From Pseudomonadota bacterium (GTDB taxonomy: Bacteria > Pseudomonadota > Gammaproteobacteria > Burkholderiales > Sulfuricellaceae), in contig JAJXTJ010000024.1 of NCBI GenBank assembly GCA_021783895.1, positions 1 through 9,277 of the forward strand: 9,277 bases of DNA, written 5' to 3'. The notes beneath the pieces were generated by a model. That model saw nothing but the letters and a program-made list of their open reading frames with translations, made no database searches and was not told the origin of the DNA. Of this stretch, positions 1 through 5,555 are shown piece by piece; the stretch's first letter is position 1; each line of letters starts with the position of its first letter. The translations under genes and the position numbers were made by a program.

Positions 1-527
1 ATATGGGCTGTTTCGAGATTGCCAGCCTGTATTACGCCGCCCGTCACCCGATCACCGTGCTCTACCGCCCGCCCAGGCTGAAATGGTTGCAGCCCCTGAT
101 CGACGCCGGGCGTGCTCGTGGCCAGACGACGCTGGCGCCCACCGACCTAGGTGGGGTGCGGGCGTTGCTCAAGGCGTTGCGGCGGGGAGAAGCGATCGCC
201 ATTTTGCCCGATCAGGTGCCAAGCCAAGGCGAGGGGGTGTGGGCCGATTTTTTCGGTCGTCCAGCCTACACCATGACCCTGGTCAGTCGCCTGGTTCATT
301 CCACCGATGCCGCAGTGGTGCTCGCCGCCGCTTTCCGCCTGCCGCACAGCCAAGGGTTCGAGCTGTGGCTGGAACCCCTGCCCGATGGGATGCCGGAGGA
401 TCCGGTAGCTGCGGCCCGCTCCATCAACGCGGCGATCGAAAGCCTGGTGCGGCGGAGACCGGAGCAGTACCTGTGGAGCTATAACCGGTACAAAGTGCCG
501 AAAGGCGCCGAGAGGGGAGAGGCGTGA
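1..527 (+). CDS. lpxL: LpxL/HtrB-family lipid A acyltransferase, 5' end missing
   Basis: This is the C-terminal 174 or so residues of a late lipid A (lysophospholipid) acyltransferase. The family moves an acyl chain from acyl-ACP onto the lipid A precursor at the cytoplasmic face of the inner membrane. The ATG at position 3 is an internal Met, not the start. It opens the string MGCFE, and the family's catalytic HX4(D/E) motif would place His one codon earlier. The two visible bases of that codon (AT) fit CAT, giving H-MGCF-E. Other family blocks are ILPDQVPSQGEGVW (about residues 67-80 from that Met), the following DFFGRPA, and the C-terminal RRPEQYLWSYNRYK. About 110-130 N-terminal residues, including the membrane anchor, lie outside the window. 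A second family member follows about 100 bp downstream. The family is clear, but which acyl position it modifies (LpxL-like or LpxM-like) cannot be decided here. Confidence 0.9.
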   Translation, partial: MGCFEIASLYYAARHPITVLYRPPRLKWLQPLIDAGRARGQTTLAPTDLGGVRALLKALRRGEAIAILPDQVPSQGEGVWADFFGRPAYTMTLVSRLVHSTDAAVVLAAAFRLPHSQGFELWLEPLPDGMPEDPVAAARSINAAIESLVRRRPEQYLWSYNRYKVPKGAERGEA

Positions 528-592
528 GGCGGGTGACCGTAATTTCAGAATGGATTTGGCGTGGCGAGTTCATGGCGAGCGGACAATGCCAT

Positions 593-627
593 TCACCCCT
601 CACTCCTCACTCCTCACCCCTCACGCT
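593..627 (+). repeat. Heptanucleotide tandem repeat TCACYCC
   Basis: Four exact-phase 7-bp units are visible: TCACCCC (593-599), TCACTCC (600-606), TCACTCC (607-613) and TCACCCC (614-620). A degenerate fifth unit, TCACGCT, covers 621-627. The tract ends 3 bp before the ATG at 631 of the second acyltransferase and occupies the place where its ribosome binding site would be expected. It looks like a short simple-sequence or dispersed intergenic repeat. Whether it recurs elsewhere in the genome cannot be seen from here. Confidence 0.8.
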
Positions 628-630
628 CCC

Positions 631-1503
631 ATGATGGCTCGCCTGGGCATCTTCATCATCTGGCTGCAGCACTTCCTGCCACTGGCCGTGCTCGCCCGTT
701 TCGGCGAGGGTTTCGGTTTTCTGCTTTACGCATTCGGGAGCGAGCGCCGGCGGGTGGCGCGCATCAATCTGCGGCTGTGCTTTCCGGAGATGGGCGATGC
801 GGAAAGAGAACGGCTGGTGCGGCGCCATTTTCGCGCCTTCGGACGGAGCGTGCTGGAGCGCGGCATCCTGTGGTGGTCTTCGAAGTCGCGCATCCAGAAG
901 TTGATCCGTATCGAAGGGCTGGAGCACTGGCAGGCGGTGGCCGACAAGCCGGTGATCTGGCTCGCCCCCCACTTTGTCGGACTGGACATGGGCGGAGTCA
1001 GGCTGACCACGGACTACCCCCTGGTTTCGATGTACAGCAAGCAGAAAAACCCGCTGTTCGACGCCCTGCTGCTGCACTCCCGCACCCGGTTCGGCAATTC
1101 TCCGATGGCGTCGCGCCAGGCCGGGCTCAAGCCGGTGGTGCGGGCAATGCGCCAGGGCTTGCCGTTCTACTACCTGCCGGACATGGATTTTGGCGCGCGC
1201 GATGCCGTGTTCGTGCCGTTTTTCGGCGTGCCTGCCGCCACCATCACCGGGCTGTCGCGAGTGGCGAAAATCGCCGGCGCTGCGGTGGTGCCCTGCGTCA
1301 CCCGCCAGCTTCCCGGCGGTGCGGGCTATGTGCTGAAATTTTACCCCGCCTGGGAGTCTTTTCCCGGCGGGGATGTCGAAAGCGATACTCGACGCATGAA
1401 CGCTTTTATCGAGGAGCGCGTGAGGGAAATGCCGGAGCAGTATTTCTGGCTGCACAAGCGTTTCAAGAGTCGCCCGCCGGGGGGAAAGAGGTTTTATCAA
1501 TGA
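631..1503 (+). CDS. LpxL/HtrB-family lipid A acyltransferase, second copy
   Basis: This is a complete 290-residue late acyltransferase of lipid A biosynthesis, a normal length for the family. It should transfer an acyl chain from acyl-ACP to the lipid A precursor at the inner membrane. A hydrophobic N-terminal segment (about residues 5-35, with IFIIWLQHFLPLAVL) would anchor it. The catalytic HX4D motif is His114-FVGL-Asp119 within APHFVGLD. The block YLPDMDFGARDAVFVPFFG (181-199) is the family's second conserved region, and MPEQYFWLHKRFK (267-279) is the third. ATG 631 is chosen because the protein then begins MMARLGIF, directly before the anchor. ATG 634 is equally possible. An in-frame ATG at 550 would add 27 residues translated through the 7-bp repeat and is unlikely. 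No clear Shine-Dalgarno precedes 631. It is paralogous to the truncated gene upstream but has Asp where that one has Glu, so the two may attach different acyl chains. That last point is inference. Confidence 0.93.
   Translation: MMARLGIFIIWLQHFLPLAVLARFGEGFGFLLYAFGSERRRVARINLRLCFPEMGDAERERLVRRHFRAFGRSVLERGILWWSSKSRIQKLIRIEGLEHWQAVADKPVIWLAPHFVGLDMGGVRLTTDYPLVSMYSKQKNPLFDALLLHSRTRFGNSPMASRQAGLKPVVRAMRQGLPFYYLPDMDFGARDAVFVPFFGVPAATITGLSRVAKIAGAAVVPCVTRQLPGGAGYVLKFYPAWESFPGGDVESDTRRMNAFIEERVREMPEQYFWLHKRFKSRPPGGKRFYQ
1485..1491 (+). promoter_or_regulatory. Shine-Dalgarno-like AAAGAGG before ATG 1500
   Basis: AAAGAGG lies 8 nt before an ATG at 1500 that overlaps the acyltransferase stop codon as ATGA. 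The spacing is good for initiation. It is the main evidence that the small reading frame starting at 1500 might be translated. It lies in the last codons of the acyltransferase gene, so it could also be a chance product of the GGG AAA AGG-type coding sequence there. Confidence 0.4.
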
Positions 1504-1685
1504 GCCCGGAAAAGCGTTTACTGCGTCCTCTGTGGTTTAATTGCTGCAACTACTCAGGTACGGTTGTTTTTCTCTTTCCCCTTGCAGGGGGAAGACCGGG
1601 ATGGGGTAGCAAAGGTGGCGTAAAATTACCCATTTCCCCAACCCTCTCCCACAAGGGGAGAGGTGGCAAACGTGAAAGGCGCTGA
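1500..1685 (+). CDS. Possible small coupled ORF, 61 residues, unrecognised
   Basis: This frame opens with ATG overlapping the upstream stop (ATGA) behind a well-spaced AAAGAGG, and runs 61 codons to a TGA at 1683-1685. Its product would begin MSPEKRLLRPLWFNCCNYSG and be basic, ending GKRERR. From about residue 25 onward the frame runs through the double-hairpin repeat at 1575-1663, so the C-terminal half is repeat-encoded and probably not an evolved protein. It may be the stump of a gene cut short by insertion of the repeat, a leader-type ORF, or chance. It resembles no family I know. It overlaps the extreme 5' extension of the CoA-binding gene but not its favoured start at 1693. Confidence 0.2.
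   Translation: MSPEKRLLRPLWFNCCNYSGTVVFLFPLAGGRPGWGSKGGVKLPISPTLSHKGRGGKRERR
1575..1663 (+). repeat. Double-hairpin intergenic element (CCCTCTCCC type)
   Basis: Two hairpins flank an internal pair. The left stem pairs 1575-1581 (TTTCCCC) with 1588-1594, 7 bp including one G-T pair, around loop TTGCAG. The right stem pairs 1643-1650 (CCTCTCCC) with 1656-1663, 8 perfect bp around ACAAG. TGGGG at 1602-1606 can pair with CCCCA at 1636-1640, so the whole element could fold into a cloverleaf-like structure. The arms of the two hairpins are also similar to each other. This has the form of the dispersed palindromic intergenic repeats found in many proteobacterial genomes. The element could also act as a weak attenuator or mRNA-stabilising structure. 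There is no U-tract, so a classical terminator is unlikely. Confidence 0.7.
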
Positions 1686-1692
1686 TTTTGAT

Positions 1693-2121
1693 ATGGGGAA
1701 ATTTGTGAGTTTCCGGAATCCGGATGACGCGGAACTTCGCGCCCTCCTGAAAAAAGTCAAAAATATCGCCGTGCTCGGGCTGTCGCCCAAGCCGGATCGC
1801 CCCAGCTATTGCGTGGCGAAGGCGATGCAAGGCTTCGGCTACAACGTCATCCCGGTGCGCCCGGCTACTGCCGAGGTGCTGGGACAAAAGGCCTATGCCA
1901 CCCTGCGCGATGTCCCCGATCCGGTCGATCTGGTGGACGTGTTTCGCGCCGCAGAACACCTGGACGCTATTGTTGACGAATGTATTGCCTTACAATTGCC
2001 GTCAATCTGGATCCAGGAAGGCATCATCAACGAGGCCGCTGCGAAACGGGCTCGCGCCGCCGGCATGACGGTGGTGATGGATCGCTGCATCTACAAGGAT
2101 TATGTTGCCTTATGTTCTTAA
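1693..2121 (+). CDS. CoA-binding domain protein (YccU-like)
   Basis: This is a 142-residue single-domain protein of the CoA_binding_2 (YccU-like) family, a small Rossmann-type fold whose cellular role is not established. Family marks are the nucleotide-binding glycine region IAVLGLSPKPDRPSY (about residues 25-39), the VIPVRPA strand-turn (52-58), the SIWIQEGI segment (104-111) and the C-terminal MDRCIYKDY (129-137). The start is not certain. ATG 1693 gives MGKFVSFRNPDDAELR, which fits the usual N-terminus. GTG 1672 has GAGAGG 8 nt upstream, contributed by the hairpin repeat. GTG 1663 lies inside the repeat itself. The gene sits between the lipid A acyltransferases and dapF. No functional link with either is evident, so placement may simply reflect local rearrangement. 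Confidence 0.88.
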   Translation: MGKFVSFRNPDDAELRALLKKVKNIAVLGLSPKPDRPSYCVAKAMQGFGYNVIPVRPATAEVLGQKAYATLRDVPDPVDLVDVFRAAEHLDAIVDECIALQLPSIWIQEGIINEAAAKRARAAGMTVVMDRCIYKDYVALCS

Positions 2122-2130
2122 ACATTATTG

Positions 2131-2193
2131 CCACAGAGATCACAGAGCGCACAGAGAAAATACTCGCAGTGCTTACCTCTGTGCGCTCTGTGG
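2131..2193 (+). repeat. CACAGAG 9-bp-period inverted repeat
   Basis: Three units of CACAGAGNN start at 2132, 2141 and 2150, an exact 9-bp period. The complementary CTCTGTG units follow at 2177 and 2186. Positions 2141-2156 pair perfectly with 2177-2192, a 16-bp stem around a 20-nt loop. The element begins 9 bp after the CoA-binding gene's stop and ends 11 bp before the dapF start. It would form a strong hairpin in mRNA, so it could modulate read-through or stability, but no U-run follows as in a classical terminator. Its form is that of a dispersed intergenic repeat. Confidence 0.85.
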
Positions 2194-2204
2194 TTAAGTA
2201 AAGA

Positions 2205-3035
2205 ATGCTATTGAACTTTACCAAAATGCACGGCCTGGGCAACGATTTCGTGGTGTTCGACGCGATTTCGCAAAGCGTGAATTTGACCCCGGCCCAGTTC
2301 CGGTTTGTCGCCGACCGGCACTTCGGCATCGGTTGCGACCAGATATTGCTGGTGGAGCGCGCCACCCGGCCCGATGCGGATTTTCGCTACCGCATCTTCA
2401 ACGCCGATGGCGGCGAGGTCGAACAGTGCGGCAACGGCGCGCGCTGCTTCGTGCGTTTCGTGCATGACAAGAGGCTGAGCCCGAAAGCCGAGATTCGTGT
2501 GGAAACGGCTTCCGGCATCATCGTGCCGCGCCTCGAGCCGAATGGCCAGGTGACGGTGAACATGGGCGTGCCGCGCTTCGAGCCTGCGGAGATCCCTTTT
2601 ATCGCGGAAAGGCGCGCGCTCACCTATACGCTCGGCCTGGAAGGCAAGATCGCCGAAGTCAGCGTGCTATCCATGGGCAACCCCCATGCGGTACAGTGGG
2701 TGGAAGACGCAGACAGCGCGCCGGTTGCCGTGGAAGGGCCGCAGATTGAAAGCCACCCGAGCTTCCCTGCGCGGGTCAACGCCGGCTTCATGCAGGTGCT
2801 CGACCGCAGTCGCATCAAGCTGCGGGTGTACGAGCGCGGTGCCGGCGAAACCCTGGCTTGCGGCACCGGTGCCTGTGCCGCAGTAGTGGCGGGGATCATG
2901 CGCGGATTGCTGGATGACGAGGTGAGGGTGGCGACACGGGGCGGGGAGTTGACCATACGCTGGGAAGGAGAGGGGCGTCCGGTGTGGATGACCGGCCCGG
3001 CGGTGACGGTATTCGAAGGACAAGTTAATCTTTAA
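2205..3035 (+). CDS. dapF: Diaminopimelate epimerase DapF
   Basis: DapF interconverts LL- and meso-2,6-diaminopimelate in the cytoplasm. It supplies meso-DAP for lysine synthesis and peptidoglycan cross-linking, using two cysteines as acid and base without a cofactor. At 276 residues it has the usual length. The N-terminal [12 protein letters not shown] signature is at residues 8-19. The first catalytic cysteine is Cys75 in EQCGNGARC, and the second is Cys219 in LACGTGAC, with ERGAGET just before it. MGNPHAV at 157-163 is another conserved block. The ATG at 2205 gives the standard N-terminus [10 protein letters not shown], but the only nearby purine stretch is a weak GTAAAG, and the leader is the CACAGAG inverted repeat. 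The DUF484 gene follows after 12 bp, the expected partner arrangement. Confidence 0.97.
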   Translation: MLLNFTKMHGLGNDFVVFDAISQSVNLTPAQFRFVADRHFGIGCDQILLVERATRPDADFRYRIFNADGGEVEQCGNGARCFVRFVHDKRLSPKAEIRVETASGIIVPRLEPNGQVTVNMGVPRFEPAEIPFIAERRALTYTLGLEGKIAEVSVLSMGNPHAVQWVEDADSAPVAVEGPQIESHPSFPARVNAGFMQVLDRSRIKLRVYERGAGETLACGTGACAAVVAGIMRGLLDDEVRVATRGGELTIRWEGEGRPVWMTGPAVTVFEGQVNL

Positions 3036-3047
3036 GGGGGGAAGTTC

Positions 3048-3701
3048 ATGGGTCTGAATTCGGAAGCGGTCGCGCGGTATTTGCATGAAAATCCGGAGTT
3101 CTTCGAACAGCATTCCGCGATGCTGGCGGAAGTATTTATCCCGCACCCCCACGGTGGACGGACGATCTCCATCGCCGAGCGCCAGCAGCTGGCGCTGCGC
3201 GACAAGAACAAGCTGCTGGAAACCAAGCTGCGCGAGCTGATCCAGTTCGGCGAGGAAAATGACGCCATCAGTGAAAAAATGCATCGCCTCAGCCTGTCGC
3301 TGCTCGGTGCGCGCGATCTGGACAGCGCGCTGAACACCGCCTATTTCAACCTGCGCGAGGACTTCGACATTCCCCACGTGGCGATCCGTATCTGGTCCGG
3401 CGCGGATCTGCCGGCACGACCGGAGTTCATGGGGGCGGCGGTTGAAATGCGCGCCTTCGCCGACGAACTGGTCACGCCGAAATGCGGCCCGCAGTTACTT
3501 GAGGAAGCACCCTCCTGGTTCGGCGAGGCCGGATCGAGCCTGCGCTCCTTCGCCTACGTGGCGATGCGCTCGGAACAGCCCTTCGGTATTCTCGCCCTGG
3601 CCAGCGAAGATGCGCAACGCTTTTACCCGGAGATGGGCACGCTTTACCTGAAACGGCTGGGCGAACTGGTTGGCGCGGCGCTGCTGCGTTATCTGAAATA
3701 A
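3048..3701 (+). CDS. DUF484 family protein (YigA-like)
   Basis: This is a 217-residue member of the DUF484 family. Its genes usually lie between dapF and xerC, as here, and its function is not established. The N-terminus has the pattern VARYLHENPEFFEQH (residues 8-22), then the hallmark PHPHGGRTISIAERQ (32-46). A helical, charged stretch at about 42-75 is likely a coiled coil. The C-terminal half (about 90-215), with ILALASEDAQRFYPEMGTLY, resembles a GAF-like sensory fold. No signal peptide or membrane segment is seen, so it should be cytoplasmic. ATG 3048 is supported by a strong purine-rich AAGGGGGGAAG at 3033-3044. The gene is probably co-transcribed with dapF. A role linked to XerC is suggested only by gene order. 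Confidence 0.92.
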   Translation: MGLNSEAVARYLHENPEFFEQHSAMLAEVFIPHPHGGRTISIAERQQLALRDKNKLLETKLRELIQFGEENDAISEKMHRLSLSLLGARDLDSALNTAYFNLREDFDIPHVAIRIWSGADLPARPEFMGAAVEMRAFADELVTPKCGPQLLEEAPSWFGEAGSSLRSFAYVAMRSEQPFGILALASEDAQRFYPEMGTLYLKRLGELVGAALLRYLK

Positions 3702-3712
3702 ATAAAGCATCC

Positions 3713-3796
3713 AGCTATCAGCTATCAGCGGTCAGTCAAACCCTCGCGGTTTTAGGCTTCAAGCTGACAGCTGACCGCTGAAAGCCGACAGCTAAT
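3713..3796 (+). repeat. Heptamer-based inverted repeat before xerC
   Basis: The left arm has 7-bp units AGCTATC (3713-3719), AGCTATC (3720-3726) and AGCGGTC (3727-3733). The right arm has AGCTGAC (3762-3768), AGCTGAC (3769-3775), CGCTGAA (3776-3782), AGCCGAC (3783-3789) and AGCTAAT (3790-3796). Positions 3713-3735 pair with 3771-3793 at 20 of 23 places, around a 35-nt loop. Two of the three mismatches would become G-U pairs in minus-strand RNA. The element starts 11 bp after the DUF484 stop and ends 2 bp before the xerC ATG. It looks like a dispersed intergenic repeat, and it could form a substantial hairpin in the xerC leader. Confidence 0.8.
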
Positions 3797-3798
3797 CC

Positions 3799-4716
3799 AT
3801 GATCTCAAGCGACAATTATCTGCAAGGCTTTCTCGATCATATCGCCAGCGAGCGCCGCCTGTCGCCCCTGACTTGCGCCAGCTATGGCCGCGACGTCGCC
3901 GAGCTGCTGAAGCTGGCGGGCGAGATTCCCCTCGACCAGTTGCAGATCCACCAGGTGCGCCGCTTCGTCGCGCAATTGCACGGTCGCGGCCTGGGCGGAA
4001 AAACGCTGGCGCGCATGCTTTCCGCCTGGCGTGGTTTCTATGCCTGGCTCGCCCGCGACCACGGTTTTACCGGCAATCCCTGTGCCGGCATACGTGCGCC
4101 GAAATCCGTTAAGGCCTTGCCGCAGGCGCTGTCGCCGGACGAGGCTGCACGCCTGATGGAAATCCCCGCAGAGGGCGCCCCCCTTGCCCTGCGCGACAAG
4201 GCGATGTTCGAGCTGTTTTACTCCTCCGGCCTGCGCCTCTCCGAACTCGTCAGCCTGCCGCTAATTCAGATCGATTTCGCCGCCGGCATGGTGCGGGTCA
4301 CCGGCAAGGGCGGCAAGACCCGCGAAGTGCCGGTGGGGCGTTTCGCGCTGGAGGCGGTGCGGAACTGGCTACCGGAGCGGGAAAAGCTCGCCAAGCCTGA
4401 AGAATGCACCTTGTTTGTCGGCAGGAACGGCGTTCGCCTGACGCCGCGCGCCGTGCAGTACCGCGTCAAGCAATGGGGTCTCAAACTGGGTATTTCGGCG
4501 GATGTGCATCCGCATGTGCTGCGCCATTCCTTCGCCAGCCATGTGCTGCAATCCAGCGGCGATCTGCGCGCGGTGCAGGAAATGCTCGGCCACGCAAACA
4601 TTTCGACGACCCAGGTATACACGCACCTGGACTTCCAGCATCTGGCCAAGGTGTATGATGTCGCACATCCGCGTGCGAAGAGAGTTTCCACCAAGGTATC
4701 CGGGAGTGAACGTTAG
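3799..4716 (+). CDS. xerC: Tyrosine recombinase XerC
   Basis: XerC with XerD resolves chromosome dimers at the dif site near the replication terminus. The 305-residue length is typical. The N-terminal SAM-like DNA-binding domain covers about residues 5-90 and the catalytic domain about 108-290. All six active-site residues are present at the right spacing: Arg146 (SSGLRLSEL), Lys170 (TGKGGKTR), His239 and Arg242 (HPHVLRHSF), His265 (LGHANIS) and the nucleophile Tyr274 (TQVYTH). The position after DUF484 supports XerC over XerD or a phage integrase. ATG 3799 gives the usual N-terminus MISSDNYLQGFLDHIASER, but no Shine-Dalgarno is visible because a repeat element reaches to within 2 bp of the start. 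Translation may depend on coupling or on a leaderless-like mode. That is inference. gspC begins 1 nt after its stop. Confidence 0.95.
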   Translation: MISSDNYLQGFLDHIASERRLSPLTCASYGRDVAELLKLAGEIPLDQLQIHQVRRFVAQLHGRGLGGKTLARMLSAWRGFYAWLARDHGFTGNPCAGIRAPKSVKALPQALSPDEAARLMEIPAEGAPLALRDKAMFELFYSSGLRLSELVSLPLIQIDFAAGMVRVTGKGGKTREVPVGRFALEAVRNWLPEREKLAKPEECTLFVGRNGVRLTPRAVQYRVKQWGLKLGISADVHPHVLRHSFASHVLQSSGDLRAVQEMLGHANISTTQVYTHLDFQHLAKVYDVAHPRAKRVSTKVSGSER

Positions 4717-4717
4717 A

Positions 4718-5533
4718 ATGGGCAATTATTTGAAAGCCCCCTTTTTTCTGTTTCAGAAACGCCCTGAATTGCTGATCAATGCGGGGCTGCTGGTGTTTTT
4801 TCTGTGGTTGTTGACGCGCTGGACCTGGTCGTTTTTCCCGGTATCCCAGAGTGTGCCGCCAGGAATGCCGCCCACTCAGGTGGCAACCGGGGATGCGGTT
4901 GCCGTGATCGGCAAGGCCCACCTCTTTGGGGGCGCTGCCGAGCCAGCCGCGCCGACCGGCCTGACTGCGCTGAATTACAAGCTGCTCGGAGTATTCGCCA
5001 CGCGCGAGCGGGAAGGCATGGCGGCGATCATCAATACGGGCGATCCGAAAAACAAGGCGGTGCGTGCCGGCGAGGAAGTCGCGCCGGGAATTGTGCTCGA
5101 TATGGTTTTTGCCGATCATGTCCTGCTGCGCCGCCAGGGGGTGACGGAACGTCTCAACCTGGATAGCAAAGGGGGCAAATTGCTTGCCTCACCGGCGGCT
5201 CCGACCCAGGACGTGGAAATGCTGGGCGATGGCAGTTACCGGGTTGCGCGGGCTCGAGTCCAAGGCATGCTGCAGGGCGCCGGGCAGGGGGAGCTGTTCG
5301 GTTCGGTGGCGAACGCGCCGAATGGGGGGGTCTCGGTTGTCTTGCCGCCGGCCAGCCCGGTCCTGCAGCTGGGGCTCAGGTCGGGTGACGTGATCCGGCG
5401 CGTCAATAATCAGGCCATCCATCAGTCTGCGGATCTGGCCAAGCTGGTGCGCGAATTCGGTCGAACCGATAATATTCGGATCGAGGGGTCTAGAGGTGGC
5501 AAGCCACTTGCCTTGAGCTACGTTTTATATTGA
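4718..5533 (+). CDS. gspC: Type II secretion protein GspC
   Basis: GspC is the inner-membrane subunit that links the type II secretion platform to the GspD secretin through its periplasmic part. The 271-residue protein has a short cytoplasmic N-terminus (to about residue 18), one membrane segment (about 18-37, LLINAGLLVFFLWLLTRW), a proline-rich linker (41-55), the HR domain (about 60-150, with YKLLGVFA and AAIINTGDPKNKAVRAGEEV) and a C-terminal PDZ domain (about 192-268, with LGLRSGDVIRRVNNQAI). ATG 4718 puts the membrane segment at the expected place, and GGAGTG lies about 9 nt upstream. The same frame stays open upstream to 4502 inside xerC, but that part is a shadow. The start is 1 nt past the xerC stop, which suggests translational coupling. 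gspD follows. Confidence 0.93.
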   Translation: MGNYLKAPFFLFQKRPELLINAGLLVFFLWLLTRWTWSFFPVSQSVPPGMPPTQVATGDAVAVIGKAHLFGGAAEPAAPTGLTALNYKLLGVFATREREGMAAIINTGDPKNKAVRAGEEVAPGIVLDMVFADHVLLRRQGVTERLNLDSKGGKLLASPAAPTQDVEMLGDGSYRVARARVQGMLQGAGQGELFGSVANAPNGGVSVVLPPASPVLQLGLRSGDVIRRVNNQAIHQSADLAKLVREFGRTDNIRIEGSRGGKPLALSYVLY

Positions 5534-5555
5534 ACCTAGGTTGAATGGATACGCA

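Noticed and set aside
550..630. Longer N-terminus for the second acyltransferase starting at ATG 550
   Set aside because: It would be translated through the 7-bp repeat and adds a non-family, hydrophilic segment before the membrane anchor.
561..1685. A 374-codon plus-strand frame overlapping the second acyltransferase
   Set aside because: Its product is Arg/Ala/Pro-rich and featureless while the other frame holds all acyltransferase motifs. Only its last part, from ATG 1500, has an independent start signal and is listed separately.
2141..2192. Rho-independent terminator before dapF
   Set aside because: The stem is strong, but its 20-nt loop is long and no run of T follows it. The sequence is better explained as a periodic repeat.
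3713..3796. CRISPR array or recombination (dif or att) site near xerC
   Set aside because: Units are only 7 bp with no spacers. The inverted repeat is too long and irregular for a dif site and no characteristic Xer half-sites were recognised.
4502..4717. Upstream extension of the gspC frame into xerC
   Set aside because: It overlaps the active-site region of xerC, and the GspC membrane anchor sits at the right distance from ATG 4718.
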